From NCBI RefSeq assembly GCF_000716445.1, contig NZ_JNWK01000034.1:1-64000 (forward strand): DNA of 64,000 bases. Reading direction: 5' to 3'. This DNA is from Streptomyces wedmorensis (GTDB lineage: Bacteria; Actinomycetota; Actinomycetes; Streptomycetales; Streptomycetaceae). The position numbers and the translations under genes were made by a program. Shown piece by piece: positions 7,768-16,214 of this stretch. The notes beneath the pieces are model-generated. The model saw nothing but the letters and a program-made list of their open reading frames with translations, was not told the origin of the DNA and searched no databases. Position 1 is the stretch's first letter, and every line of letters begins with the position of its first letter.

Positions 7768-8100
7768 ATGCCGTCGTTCAAGGTGGACACGTCGACCGCC
7801 GTGGTGTTCGTGGCCACGGCTCCCACGCCGAAGCTCGTGAGCAAGCAGACCGGTGAGCGCGCCATGGACCGGGAGACGGGCGCCGGCCTCTCCACGGTCG
7901 GGCTGCTGATCTCGGACGAGGGAGAGGGCAACCTCTACCAGGTCACCGTCCCCGAGACCGGCCTCCCCGACGGGCTCGCCCCGGGCATGCCGGTGTCGGT
8001 GATCGGGCTGAAGGCGCGGGACTGGGAGAACACGTTCAACGGCCAGACCCGGCACGGCATTTCGTTCCGCGCCGTCGCCGTGACCCCGATGGGGGCCTGA
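7768..8100 (+). CDS. SCO3933-like AICE regulatory protein
   Basis: The protein is 110 aa. The ATG at 7768 is preceded by GAAGGAG at good spacing and is preferred to the GTG at 7705, which lies inside the promoter/operator. The sequence pattern (SFKVDTS, RETGAGLSTVG, VTVPETGLPDGLAPG, ENTFNG) matches the small family annotated in Streptomyces as SCO3933-family regulatory protein. That family regularly stands directly before the tra gene of integrative elements. The mechanism is unknown. It starts the transfer operon and is two bases from the translocase ATG. Confidence 0.75.
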   Translation: MPSFKVDTSTAVVFVATAPTPKLVSKQTGERAMDRETGAGLSTVGLLISDEGEGNLYQVTVPETGLPDGLAPGMPVSVIGLKARDWENTFNGQTRHGISFRAVAVTPMGA

Positions 8101-8102
8101 CC

Positions 8103-9455
8103 ATGACGGACATCGCGACGTTATGGGAGGTCGGCCTCCCGCTCGCCGGAGCCGCGGGCGGTCTTGGTTACGCGAAGGCTCGTGCGCCGCGTGTGTTCTG
8201 GTCGCTGGTGGGTCTGCCGGTGGCGACCACGCGGTTCGCGGTGACGTACCGGTCGACGATGGACGTGTGCGGGCTGACGGTGCAGCCCTCCCGCTTCCGG
8301 GCGTTCGTGGTCCGTAACCTGGCCCGCCGCCCCGACGTCCAGCCCGTGCCGCCGAAGGTCCGCCGCTTCCGGGTCACCTCGACCGGCCTGCGGGTCACGC
8401 TGCGGCTCCCCGCCGGTCTGGAACCGGCTGACGTGATGGCGGCCTCCGAGCGGCTGCGGCACGCCTGGGGCGTCCACTCCGTCAACCTCATCGAGACCAA
8501 GCCCGGGTTCGTCGAGCTGCGCATGACCGGCTACGACGTCCTCCGGAAGGTCCGGATGCCCCGCCGCCGGGTTCCCTCCGGCCCGATGACCGTGCCGGTC
8601 GCGCTGCGGGAGAACGGCACCGCGTTCGTCCGGGACTACCTGAAGGTCCCGCACGCGCTGACCCTCGGCGCGAACCAGTCGGGCAAGTCGATGTACCAGC
8701 GGAACCTGGTCGCCGGGCTGGCCCGGCTGCCGGTGGCCCTGGTCGGTATCGACTGCAAGCGCGGGGTGGAACAGCGCGGCTACGCGCCGCGCCTCTCTGC
8801 CCTCGCGATCACCCCCGAGGAGGCGGACGGCCTGCTGGAGGTGCTGGTCGGGGAGATGGAAGAGCGTTTCGACCTGCTCAGCGAACACGGGGTCGGTGAC
8901 ATCTGGGCCCTGCCCGACGAGATGCGGCCGGCCCCGGTGGTGGTCCTGGTCGACGAGGTCGCCGAGCTGTTCCTCGTCGCGACGAGGAAGGACGAGGAAC
9001 GCCGGGACCGGATGGTCACCCAGCTGATCCGGCTGGGGCAGATGGCCCGTGCGGCGGGCATGTTCCTGGAGGTGTGCGGGCAGCGGTTCGGCTCCGACCT
9101 CGGCAAGGGCGCCACCGCCCTGCGAGCCCAGTTGACCGGCAGGGTCGTGCACCGGGTCAACGACAAGCAGACCGCCGAAATGGGCGTCGGCGACATCGCC
9201 CCGGACGCCGTGGTCACCGTGCTGACCATCCCGCCGGACCGGCCCGGCGTCGCGGTCGCCGGGGACACCTCCGGCGGCTGGTCCCGCATCCGCACCCCCG
9301 CCCTCACCGCCGCCGAAGCCGCGGCGATCTGCGCCGAGTACGCGCACCTGACCCCGGACCTTCCCGCGCTCGCGGACTACCGCCCGGTCGTCCCGGCCTC
9401 CGGCGTCGCTGCGGAGCCGGTACCGCTCGTGAAGCCGAGTCCGGCCACCGCCTAG
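8103..9455 (+). CDS. FtsK/SpoIIIE-type conjugative DNA translocase (TraSA-like)
   Basis: The protein is 450 aa. Walker A is GANQSGKS near residue 190 and Walker B is VVVLVDEVAEL near 281, followed by a region (LIRLGQMARAAG, CGQRF) typical of FtsK-like motors. Proteins of this class form hexameric pumps that move double-stranded plasmid DNA between Streptomyces hyphae. It is shorter than FtsK and lacks an obvious multi-helix N-terminal membrane domain, having only a short hydrophobic N-terminus. It sits between the SCO3933-like gene and the Spd genes, as in pSAM2. Confidence 0.88.
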   Translation: MTDIATLWEVGLPLAGAAGGLGYAKARAPRVFWSLVGLPVATTRFAVTYRSTMDVCGLTVQPSRFRAFVVRNLARRPDVQPVPPKVRRFRVTSTGLRVTLRLPAGLEPADVMAASERLRHAWGVHSVNLIETKPGFVELRMTGYDVLRKVRMPRRRVPSGPMTVPVALRENGTAFVRDYLKVPHALTLGANQSGKSMYQRNLVAGLARLPVALVGIDCKRGVEQRGYAPRLSALAITPEEADGLLEVLVGEMEERFDLLSEHGVGDIWALPDEMRPAPVVVLVDEVAELFLVATRKDEERRDRMVTQLIRLGQMARAAGMFLEVCGQRFGSDLGKGATALRAQLTGRVVHRVNDKQTAEMGVGDIAPDAVVTVLTIPPDRPGVAVAGDTSGGWSRIRTPALTAAEAAAICAEYAHLTPDLPALADYRPVVPASGVAAEPVPLVKPSPATA

Positions 9456-9477
9456 CGCACCTCCCCCTTTCTCGGTC

Positions 9478-9496
9478 GGCGTGACCGTCTCACGCC
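9478..9496 (+). promoter_or_regulatory. Small hairpin before the Spd gene cluster
   Basis: GGCGTGA (9478-9484) pairs with TCACGCC (9490-9496) around a 5-nt loop, in the 82-bp gap between the translocase stop and the next ATG. It could attenuate expression of the downstream transfer genes. No T-run follows. Confidence 0.4.
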
Positions 9497-9537
9497 AGGT
9501 CCCTACCCGACCCATGCCCGAAAGGAGGTGACCCCTC

Positions 9538-10227
9538 ATGTCCCGCAACCTCCGCCTCGACGCCGTCCTGATCCAGGCCGTGATCGCCGGTGCACTGTCC
9601 TTCGCCCACCTGCACGACCTGGCGGCCGCAGCCGGTCAGGACGGCTGGAAGGCGTGGGCCTATCCGGTCTCCGTCGACCTGCTCCTGGTCGCCGCCTGGC
9701 GCCGGATGCGCGCCAACAGTGCCAACCGCGATGCCTGGCTGTGGTTCGCCATCGCCCTCATCGCCTCGCTGGGCGCCAACGTGGCCACCGCCGGACTCCT
9801 CGACATGAACCATGTCCCCGACTGGCTGCGCATCCTCGTCGCTGGATGGCCCGCCCTCGCCTTCCTCGGCGGCACCCTCCTCGCCCACGCACCCCACCCC
9901 ACACCCGAACCCGACCCCACCTTCATGCCGGAGCCCGACCCTGCGGTCGACCTCATCGTCGAACGTGCCCCGGAACCGGCACCCGAGCTCCCGCCGGCCG
10001 AACCACCCATGGACGTTCAGGCGGAACCTGCCCCGCAGGAAGAGCAGCCCGCGCCTGCTCCCTCGGTACCTGCCGTGGCGGTGCCGCCCGCTCTCCTGGC
10101 CCACGCCCAGAAGATCGCGGACGCCCACCGGGCCCAGACCGGTGCCCCGATCGACGCGGAGACCCTCCGCACCCGCCACGGCATGCCCGCCGCCCTGGCG
10201 GACTCCATCGCGCTCCAGCTCGCCTGA
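9538..10227 (+). CDS. DUF2637 membrane protein (SpdB-like plasmid-spread protein)
   Basis: The protein is 229 aa, with ATG preceded by AAAGGAGGTGA. Four predicted membrane segments occupy about residues 8-115. The first segments contain the DUF2637 pattern (AGALSFAHLHDLA, WAYPVSVDLLLVAAWR). The C-terminal half is a Pro/Glu-rich linker ending in a small helical region (AEPAPQEEQ, then LAHAQKIADAHRAQTG). Such proteins accompany tra genes and help spread of the element through septal cross-walls of the recipient mycelium. A second DUF2637 protein occurs in element B. Confidence 0.8.
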   Translation: MSRNLRLDAVLIQAVIAGALSFAHLHDLAAAAGQDGWKAWAYPVSVDLLLVAAWRRMRANSANRDAWLWFAIALIASLGANVATAGLLDMNHVPDWLRILVAGWPALAFLGGTLLAHAPHPTPEPDPTFMPEPDPAVDLIVERAPEPAPELPPAEPPMDVQAEPAPQEEQPAPAPSVPAVAVPPALLAHAQKIADAHRAQTGAPIDAETLRTRHGMPAALADSIALQLA

Positions 10228-10246
10228 CCCCAAGAGGAGACCGCTC

Positions 10247-10423
10247 ATGCGTCCGTCCATCCGCTCCGCCCTCGAACGCTCTGCGGAGCTGACCCGCAGC
10301 AATCAGTTCGTGGAAGCCGTCGCCCTTGCGGAGGCCGCGTTCAACCGGGCCACCGATGACGAACTCTCCGAAATCCGGCAGTGGCTCAACGACCACACGA
10401 ACGACTTCGTCGGAAAGGTCTGA
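10247..10423 (+). CDS. Small helical protein of transfer operon
   Basis: The protein is 58 aa. The ATG at 10247 has AGAGGAGA upstream. The translation is charged and predicted helical (SALERSAELTRSNQF, ending DHTNDFVGKV). It is not recognised as a named family. Tight spacing (19 nt after the DUF2637 stop, 6 nt before the next ATG) shows that it belongs to the transfer operon. Confidence 0.6.
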   Translation: MRPSIRSALERSAELTRSNQFVEAVALAEAAFNRATDDELSEIRQWLNDHTNDFVGKV

Positions 10424-10429
10424 CCGGCC

Positions 10430-10618
10430 ATGCGACCGAACCGCTTCCACCACGTGACCCGGATCGGCCCGATGCAGATCGGCACCCACCGCGACGGCCG
10501 GGGCCGGACCAAGCACACCGCCGTGTGCACGGCCCCCGGCTGCGACTTCTCCGCCGACTACCACACCCGCGCCGCCGCCGAACTCGCCGCCCGCACCCAC
10601 CGCTGCAACCCCCGCTGA
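10430..10618 (+). CDS. Mobile element transfer protein (SpdA-like)
   Basis: The protein is 62 aa. The pattern RFHHVTRIGPMQIGTH followed by CTAPGCDFSADY and AARTHRC is that of the short protein annotated across Streptomyces as mobile element transfer protein. Two Cys plus a C-terminal His/Cys could bind zinc. It is encoded in the Spd cluster and presumably assists intramycelial spread. No direct function is known to me. Confidence 0.7.
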   Translation: MRPNRFHHVTRIGPMQIGTHRDGRGRTKHTAVCTAPGCDFSADYHTRAAAELAARTHRCNPR

Positions 10619-10637
10619 CCCGAAGGAGAACCGCGTC

Positions 10638-10796
10638 ATGGACGTCCCGCTCTGGCTCGCCCTGATCGTCGTCGGCGGCCTCGGCATCAAACTCATCCGC
10701 CCGCCCTGGTGGCTCGTCGCCGTCCTCCTCCTCGGCGGCTACCTCCTCGCCGACAGCCTCCTCGCCCCGCTCATCGACACCACGATCACCAAGTAG
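10638..10796 (+). CDS. Small two-helix membrane protein (Spd cluster)
   Basis: The protein is 52 aa. The ATG at 10638 is preceded by CGAAGGAGAA. It is almost entirely hydrophobic, with two membrane segments (LWLALIVVGGLGI and WWLVAVLLLGGYLLA). Short hydrophobic ORFs of this size are regular members of Spd operons. It is probably a membrane component of the spread apparatus. Confidence 0.6.
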   Translation: MDVPLWLALIVVGGLGIKLIRPPWWLVAVLLLGGYLLADSLLAPLIDTTITK

Positions 10797-10808
10797 GGAG
10801 ACCCCGTC

Positions 10809-11126
10809 ATGCTCCGACCGCACGTCCCGGTCAACCCGCTCCCGACCGGCCACACCATCCCCCTCCTCAAGCCCACCACGGCCGCCAACATCGAGCCCAC
10901 CACCCCCACCGTCCCGGCCCCGGCGCCGGTCGCCCCGGCCCGTACCTCGGTCCAGCTCACCCCCGGCAGCGCGCTCGCCCTCGCCGCCGGCGGTGGCGCG
11001 GTCGTCCTGGTCGTCGGCGCCGTCCTGGTCTCGATGCTCCTCACCGTCGCCATCACGGGCGTCTCGATCGCGGTCGTGGCGGTCGTGCTGCGGCTGCTCG
11101 TCCGCGACATGCAGAAGGGCCGGTGA
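10809..11126 (+). CDS. SpdD-like plasmid-spread protein
   Basis: The protein is 105 aa. A Pro/Thr-rich N-terminal half (TPTVPAPAPVAPAR) is followed by SVQLTPGSALALAAGGG and a long hydrophobic stretch (VVLVVGAVLVSMLLTVAI) with a basic tail. This matches SpdD-type proteins of pSAM2-like elements. The gene overlaps the start of the GGDEF gene, indicating coupled translation. Confidence 0.72.
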   Translation: MLRPHVPVNPLPTGHTIPLLKPTTAANIEPTTPTVPAPAPVAPARTSVQLTPGSALALAAGGGAVVLVVGAVLVSMLLTVAITGVSIAVVAVVLRLLVRDMQKGR

Positions 11127-11683
11127 CCGACATGGACACCCAGACCCTCGCCGCCGCCGGGTTACCGGCCCTGGGCTGGGCCCTGCACGGCGGACTGCTC
11201 CTGCGCCGTCTGGCCACCGCCCGCCGCGACCCCCTCACCGGCCTCCACACCCGCGCCGGATGGACCACCCGCGCCGAACACCTCATCGCCAAGCACCCGA
11301 ACGCGCTCGTGGTCCTGGTCGACCTGGACGACTTCAAGGCCGTCAACGACACCCACGGCCACGCCGCCGGCGACACCGTCCTCACCACCACCGCCCAGCG
11401 GCTGAACGACTGGTGCGGACGCCACGGGATCGCCGCCCGCCTCGGCGGAGACGAGTTCGCCGCCATCGTCGCCGACCCCGCCCACACCGCCGGCCTCTTC
11501 GCGCTGCGGGCCGCACTTGCGGAGCCGGTCACGCACAACCGGCGAACCCTGCGGGTCTCCGCCTCCGTCGGCCACTGCCACCGCGACCAGCTCCCGGTCC
11601 CGCTCCTGACCGACGCCCTGTCCGCCGCCGACGCGTCGATGTACGCGGACAAGGGTCACGGCAGGCGCAACAACACACGCTGA
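11123..11683 (+). CDS. GGDEF-domain protein (diguanylate cyclase-like), element A
   Basis: The protein is 186 aa from the GTG at 11123, which overlaps the preceding stop and has AGAAGGG five bases upstream. An ATG at 11132 is possible. One N-terminal hydrophobic segment is followed by a complete GGDEF domain with RRDPLTGL, VDLDDFKAVND and the active-site loop GGDEF at about residue 117. No RxxD inhibitory site precedes the loop. The motifs look catalytically intact, so it may make c-di-GMP, the second messenger that controls Streptomyces development through BldD. Element B carries a counterpart at 23504. Confidence 0.85.
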   Translation: MTDMDTQTLAAAGLPALGWALHGGLLLRRLATARRDPLTGLHTRAGWTTRAEHLIAKHPNALVVLVDLDDFKAVNDTHGHAAGDTVLTTTAQRLNDWCGRHGIAARLGGDEFAAIVADPAHTAGLFALRAALAEPVTHNRRTLRVSASVGHCHRDQLPVPLLTDALSAADASMYADKGHGRRNNTR

Positions 11684-11778
11684 GCGGCCCCCGGGACGGC
11701 CTCGGTCGCCAAACTTCCGCCGCCCCGGGCGCCTTCAACCCACTCCAGATCCAACGGACCCGAAAGGGAGCACTCATC

Positions 11779-11961
11779 ATGTCCCAGACCACCCTGCCCG
11801 CGCGCGTCTGCCGCGACTGCGACGGCTTCGCCACCGTCCACATCACCACCGGCACCCTCACCGCCGACGGGCAGCGCCGCACCCTCCCCGCCACCTGCCT
11901 GGCCTGCCAGGGCACCGGCACCCGCACCGCCCCGGCCTCCCTCGCCCGCGCGGGGAAGTGA
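11779..11961 (+). CDS. Small zinc-ribbon-like protein
   Basis: The protein is 60 aa. The ATG at 11779 is preceded by AAAGGGAG. Two Cys pairs (CRDCDGF near residue 11 and CLACQGTGT near 40) form a zinc-ribbon/DnaJ-like pattern. It lies just before repSA, with a 4-base stop/start overlap. Such proteins are common before rep genes in Streptomyces elements, and their role is unknown. Confidence 0.65.
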   Translation: MSQTTLPARVCRDCDGFATVHITTGTLTADGQRRTLPATCLACQGTGTRTAPASLARAGK

Positions 11962-13370
11962 CCGTCTTGACCGACGCCGCCCTCCAGGCGGGCCTGGACC
12001 CGGCCACCCTGAGCGACCTGCTCCGGATGGCCGGGTCTCCCGGCTTCGACCGCCTCACCGAACAACTCCGCCGCACCGGCGGCTGCACCGCCCCCATCCG
12101 CCTCACCGGCGGCACCAAGACCCTCGACCCGGCCACCAAGACCGTCCTCCATGCCTACAACACCGACGCCGAACCCGGCGGTGTCCTGCGCGTCGCCTGC
12201 GGCAACCGGCGGGCCTCCCGCTGCCCCTCCTGCGCCTGGACCTACGCCGGAGACACCTACCACCTCATCCGTGCCGGACTCGTCGGCAACCCCGACAAGG
12301 GAACCCCGGAGACCATCCGGGACCACCCCCGGGTCTTCGCCACCCTGACCGCCCCGTCCTTCGGCCCGGTCCACAACCGGCCCGGCGATCGCCCCTGCCG
12401 CTGCGGCACCCGCCACCCCGAAGACGCTCCGGAGCTCGGCACCCCGCTCGAACCATCTGCGTACGACTACGCCGGGGCGGTGCTGTGGAACAACCACGCC
12501 TCGGAGCTGTGGCGGTACTTCACGATCTACCTCCGCCGCGAGATCGCCGCCCGCGCCGGCCTCACCCAGAAAGCCGCCCGCGAACAGTCCCGCGTCTCCT
12601 TCGGCAAGGTCGCCGAGTACCAAAAGCGCGGCGCCGTCCACTTCCACGCCGTCATCCGCTTCGACGGCCCCCAAGGGCCCCACACCCCGCCCCCGGCCTG
12701 GGCCACCCTCGACCTCCTCACCAACGCCATCCACGCCGCCGCCACCCGCGCCCAGGTCACCGTCCCCGCCGCCCCCGCGCACGGCGTCGACCAGGACCTC
12801 ACGCTCACCTGGGGCACCCAGCTCGACGTCCAGCCCATCGGCGCCTTCGGCCACGGCGAAGAACTCACCGAACAGGCCGTCGCCGCCTACGTCGCCAAGT
12901 ACGCCACCAAAGCCGCCGAAACGACCGGCTCCGTCGACCATCGCGTCGGCAACAAGGAAGCCCTCGTCCTCCTCGACGTCCCCGACCACCCCCGGCGCCT
13001 GATGGAAGCCTGCATGGACCTCGACGCCGCCTACCCGGACCGGCGCCTCCGGGCCTGGGCGCACATGCTCGGCTTCCGCGGCCACTTCTCCACCAAATCC
13101 CGCGCCTACTCCACCACCCTCGGCGCCTTACGCCAGGTCCGCGCCGACTACCGCGCCCACCAGCAACGCACCGCCCTCGGCCTGCCCGACCCCGACGAAC
13201 ACCCAGAGTCCACCCTCCTCGTCGTCGCCCACTGGTCCTACGCCGGCCACGGCACCACCCCGGGCGAGTCCTGGCTCGCCGCCAACATCCGCCGCGACCT
13301 CCAGCACAACCGCGAACACGCCCGAGAACTCCGCGCCGAACTCGAAGTCCAGGGGGATGAACTGCTGTGA
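11958..13370 (+). CDS. RepSA-like rolling-circle replication initiator
   Basis: The protein is 470 aa. The GTG start overlaps the previous stop. A Cys cluster near residue 75 (RCPSCAWTYAGD) is followed by the HUH metal-binding motif VHFHAVIRFDG at about residue 230 and by AAYVAKYATKAAE near 310, which carries the conserved Tyr/Lys region of this family. These features identify a pSAM2 RepSA-type initiator that nicks the double-strand origin. The gene directly precedes xis and int, as in pSAM2. The nick site was not located. Confidence 0.88.
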   Translation: MTVLTDAALQAGLDPATLSDLLRMAGSPGFDRLTEQLRRTGGCTAPIRLTGGTKTLDPATKTVLHAYNTDAEPGGVLRVACGNRRASRCPSCAWTYAGDTYHLIRAGLVGNPDKGTPETIRDHPRVFATLTAPSFGPVHNRPGDRPCRCGTRHPEDAPELGTPLEPSAYDYAGAVLWNNHASELWRYFTIYLRREIAARAGLTQKAAREQSRVSFGKVAEYQKRGAVHFHAVIRFDGPQGPHTPPPAWATLDLLTNAIHAAATRAQVTVPAAPAHGVDQDLTLTWGTQLDVQPIGAFGHGEELTEQAVAAYVAKYATKAAETTGSVDHRVGNKEALVLLDVPDHPRRLMEACMDLDAAYPDRRLRAWAHMLGFRGHFSTKSRAYSTTLGALRQVRADYRAHQQRTALGLPDPDEHPESTLLVVAHWSYAGHGTTPGESWLAANIRRDLQHNREHARELRAELEVQGDELL

Positions 13371-13552
13371 AGGATGAGCTGATGACCGTGCCGCAGATCC
13401 TCGCTGCTCTGGGTGGGGTCTCGCGACGCACCTTCTACCGCTGGCGGGAGTTGGGGCATGCGCCGGCCGCGTTCAAGCTCCCCAACGGAGAGCTTCGAGT
13501 GTGGCGGAGTGACTTCGACACCTGGCTCCGCGGACTGGAGACGGCCGCGTGA
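13367..13552 (+). CDS. Excisionase (Xis), MerR/AlpA-like HTH
   Basis: The protein is 61 aa. The helix-turn-helix reads VPQILAALGGVSRRTFYRWRE and is followed by the wing KLPNGELRVWRSDFDTWL. Small proteins of this type assist the integrase in excision of AICEs. The start overlaps the rep stop and its stop overlaps the int start by four bases (ATGA-type coupling), tying excision to replication and integrase expression. Confidence 0.87.
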   Translation: MKDELMTVPQILAALGGVSRRTFYRWRELGHAPAAFKLPNGELRVWRSDFDTWLRGLETAA

Positions 13553-14922
13553 AGTCACTCGATGTGAAGGTCTGGAGCGTCCGTAAACGGGACACCAAAA
13601 CGCCCTCGTACGGGGTCCGCTGGTCTGTGGCGGGCAACGTCTCCTCCGAGTCGTTCCGTACCAAGGCGCTCGCAGATCACTACCGCACGAAGCTCATGCG
13701 AGCGATGCGGGACGGCGAAGAGTTCGATACGGAGTCCGGCCTCCCTGCCTCGATGGAGGAGAAGAAGTCCGCCATATCGTGGTACGAATTCGCCCTCAGG
13801 TACCTGGCGATGAAGTGGCCTCATGCCGCCCCCAATACGCGAGACGGCATCAACGAATCGCTGACCAGCGTCACTGTGGAACTCCTTGGCGACCGCCCCG
13901 GACGGCCGGCTGATGAGTTGATCCGTAGAGCGCTGCGGAACTGGGCTTTCGTGCTTCCGGGGCCTGCCGAGCGGGAAGCGCCGGACGAGGTGAAGAACAT
14001 CCTGCACTGGGTGTCCAAGGCGTCTCGGCCGCTCGCTGATCTTGCCGAGCCCGCAACGGCTCGTGCGGTGCTGGATGCCTTGAAGATCAAGCTCGACGGG
14101 ACGGCGGCCGCTGCGGAAACCGTGCGGCGTAAGCGGCGCACCCTCGTGAATGCAGCGAACTACGCGGTGGACCTGGGAGAGCTCCGGGAGAATCCGATCA
14201 CGGCCGTTCGCTGGCAAAAGCCGAAGGTGTCCAACCAGGTCGACCCCCGCGTCGTCGCCAACCCGGAGCAGGCTCGTAATCTCCTGACGGCTGTTTCCTA
14301 CATCGGCGGGTACCGGCGGGCTCGCGGTCGTCGTCTCGTCGGCTTCTTCGCCGCAATGTACTTCGGAGGCCTTCGCCCGGCAGAGGCCGTGGGCCTGGCC
14401 GAGACGGATCTCGTCCTTCCTGAGCAAGGGTGGGGATCGGCCCTTCTGCATCGCACGCGACCGTCAGCCGGCAAGCAGTGGACTGATTCGGGGGAGACCC
14501 ATGACGACCGTGGGCTGAAGAACCGGCCGACCGAGGACGTCCGGCGGGTGCCCATTCCGCCGCATCTGGTCGCCGTTCTTCGTGAGCATCTGACCGTCTT
14601 CGGCACTGCGGACGACGGTCGGCTGTTCTTCAGCGAGAAGGGCAGGGTGGTCCCCTCCTCGACCTACTACCGCGTCTGGCAGGAGGCCCGGCTCCTCGCG
14701 CTTCCGCCGGCGGTCGCTGCCTCGCCTCTCGCGAGTCGGCCTTACGACCTCCGCCACTCGGCGCTGTCGACCTGGCTCAATGCCGGTGTCGACCCGACCG
14801 AGGTGGCCGAGCGCGCCGGTAACAGCGTGGAGGTCCTGCTGACCCGTTACGCGAAGTGCCTCGACGGGCGCCAGGACGTCGCCAACCGGCGTATCGAGGA
14901 CCTCCTGCGCGAATACGAGTGA
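13549..14922 (+). CDS. Tyrosine site-specific integrase, element A
   Basis: The protein is 457 aa. The N-terminal arm-binding domain (YGVRWSVAG) and core-binding domain lead to a catalytic domain with Arg I in GGLRPAEAVGL, box II YDLRHSALST, AGNS in place of the usual GHS, and the nucleophile in TRYAKCL. It integrates the element into the tRNA-Arg 3' end represented by the 44-bp repeats. Its C-terminus is almost identical to the remnant at 2345-2713 and less similar to the element B integrase. Confidence 0.92.
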   Translation: MKSLDVKVWSVRKRDTKTPSYGVRWSVAGNVSSESFRTKALADHYRTKLMRAMRDGEEFDTESGLPASMEEKKSAISWYEFALRYLAMKWPHAAPNTRDGINESLTSVTVELLGDRPGRPADELIRRALRNWAFVLPGPAEREAPDEVKNILHWVSKASRPLADLAEPATARAVLDALKIKLDGTAAAAETVRRKRRTLVNAANYAVDLGELRENPITAVRWQKPKVSNQVDPRVVANPEQARNLLTAVSYIGGYRRARGRRLVGFFAAMYFGGLRPAEAVGLAETDLVLPEQGWGSALLHRTRPSAGKQWTDSGETHDDRGLKNRPTEDVRRVPIPPHLVAVLREHLTVFGTADDGRLFFSEKGRVVPSSTYYRVWQEARLLALPPAVAASPLASRPYDLRHSALSTWLNAGVDPTEVAERAGNSVEVLLTRYAKCLDGRQDVANRRIEDLLREYE

Positions 14923-14940
14923 GCACCCTGCACCCCCCTT

Positions 14941-14974
14941 GAGGCTCCGGGCATCTTGTCCGGGGCCTCTCTCG
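14941..14974 (+). terminator. Intrinsic terminator after int (element A)
   Basis: GAGGC-CCGG pairs with CCGG-GCCTC around a 9-nt loop and is followed by a short CTCGTTTT stretch. It closes the rep-xis-int operon. Confidence 0.7.
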
Positions 14975-15028
14975 TTTTGAGCCCCAGCCGCTGCGATGCT
15001 TCGAGCCGGGAGCGGACGAGGGGGACTT

Positions 15029-15883
15029 GTGGAGCTGAAGGTCACGCGCTGGAAGCGGTACGGACATGATCGCCTGTACGCGAATCTGCCCGATGGCACT
15101 GCGGTCGGTTGGGCAGACGTGAGGACGGGGGACATCACCGTCCTGGCCGCTGAGTATCGCGACGACGTGATCGCCGTGCTGACGCACCACTTACAGGACG
15201 TCCGCGAGTCGGTGTCATCGCAGGAAGCATCCGCGGCTGACGATCGCCCGACGCTGCCGCCTCTGCTGCCGGCCGACGACCTGTCCACGAACCGTCCCGG
15301 AGAGGCCATCCGTGACCTGCTCGGCAGATCCGGCCCGGGGTTCATTGAGCGAGTCGTCTCACAGCTCCTGCGGCGCCCCACCGAGTGGGACTCGTGGCGG
15401 AAGGGACTGGCGGGGGAGAAGCGGGTGGGAGCCGAGCTGAACCGCTTGGCGCGTCACGGATGGCGGGTTCTGCATGCCATTCCCTTGGCCAACCGCGTGG
15501 ACGTCGATCACTTACTGATCGGGCCTGGAGGGGTGTTCAGCATCAATACGAAGCACCACCACAACAAGGCGGTATGGGTCGGCGACGATGCCGTGAAGGT
15601 CAATCACGGAAAGCCGGCGCTTTACGTGCGCAAGAGCCGGGCTGAGGCCAAGCGCGTGGTCCGGGTGCTTGAGCACTACTGCGGCTTTCCCGTACCGGTC
15701 GAGCCGGTCCTCGTCTTCGTCGGTGTCACGGATCTCAAGGTGGTCGCCACGCAGCTCGACGTCCGGGTGTACCAGGAGCGCCAAGTAGCGGCTCTGGCGC
15801 CGCTCTCAGGGGCACTGACGGCTGAGCAGGTCGAGCAGGTGTACAGCGTCGCTCGCCATCGTCAGGCATGGAGTCAGGCGTGA
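15029..15883 (+). CDS. NERD-domain protein (nuclease-related), cargo of element A
   Basis: The protein is 284 aa from the GTG at 15029, which has GAGGGGGA at good spacing; a longer ATG frame starts at 14996. The C-terminal half is a NERD domain: GEKRVGAELN, then DVDHLLIGPGGVF, then NTKHH in the place of the catalytic D-ExK-like region. NERD proteins resemble Holliday-junction-resolvase-like nucleases and often travel with mobile DNA or defence genes. It has its own ribosome-binding site and lies between the int terminator and the att core, the slot filled in element B by a DUF4231 protein. Confidence 0.78.
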   Translation: MELKVTRWKRYGHDRLYANLPDGTAVGWADVRTGDITVLAAEYRDDVIAVLTHHLQDVRESVSSQEASAADDRPTLPPLLPADDLSTNRPGEAIRDLLGRSGPGFIERVVSQLLRRPTEWDSWRKGLAGEKRVGAELNRLARHGWRVLHAIPLANRVDVDHLLIGPGGVFSINTKHHHNKAVWVGDDAVKVNHGKPALYVRKSRAEAKRVVRVLEHYCGFPVPVEPVLVFVGVTDLKVVATQLDVRVYQERQVAALAPLSGALTAEQVEQVYSVARHRQAWSQA

Positions 15884-16022
15884 GCCGTGCCCTTCAACGT
15901 GCCCGCCGGCGCTGTCCTCTCCCGGACCCCACCTGCGGCGATTCCCCAAGATCCCGTCCACGCCTCGTCCACGGACCTCGACATACGGCGGCTCAGAGCG
16001 GCACACGCCTGCACATACAACA

Positions 16023-16060
16023 AGACCCCGGTCTCAGCGTTTCCGCTGATCACGGGGTCT
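16023..16060. terminator. Hairpin next to central att core
   Basis: AGACCCCG (16023-16030) pairs with CGGGGTCT (16053-16060), and inner TCAGCG/CGCTGA closes a 4-nt loop. A second stem GGCACTTC/GAAGTGCC (16065-16072 with 16076-16083) runs into the att core, exactly as at the left att. Confidence 0.65.
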
Positions 16061-16077
16061 GTGTGGCACTTCTGCGA

Positions 16078-16121
16078 AGTGCCCCCGGCAGGATTCGAAC
16101 CTGCGCACACGGCTCCGGAGG
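16078..16121 (-). repeat. att core, central copy
   Basis: It is identical over 44 bases to the left and right cores. It is the junction shared by the two tandem elements: right end of element A and left end of element B. Confidence 0.92.
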
Positions 16122-16194
16122 GCATGGCGCGAAGAGAGCCGGTATGACCTCTGACCTGCGCGGGAGCTGCAGGGCCCTAATGCGTCAGGCGATC

Positions 16195-16214
16195 TCACTC
16201 GCCACTCACTCGCA
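16195..16214 (+). repeat. 20-bp repeat near left end of element B (integrase arm-site candidate)
   Basis: CTCACTCGCCACTCACTCGC occurs here, 74 bp inside the att core, and again in the same orientation at 33577-33596, 108 bp inside the other att core. Internally it repeats ACTCGC. Location at both ends fits arm-type integrase or Xis binding sites. Confidence 0.6.

Larger units (their letters stand above)
2950..16121 (+). mobile_element. AICE element A (RepSA-type), distal member of a tandem array
   Basis: The unit is about 13.1 kb per att copy. Order from the left: att core, Septu-like ptuB/ptuA, HAD hydrolase, GntR regulator, SCO3933-like protein, TraSA-like translocase, five Spd-type or small transfer proteins, GGDEF protein, zinc-ribbon-like protein, RepSA-like initiator, Xis, integrase, NERD protein, hairpin, att core. 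This is the pSAM2-like plan of an actinomycete element that excises, replicates by rolling circle and transfers double-stranded DNA. Backbone genes overlap or are closely spaced and look intact. The HNH/ATPase segment is clearly lower in G+C than the rest. Confidence 0.9.
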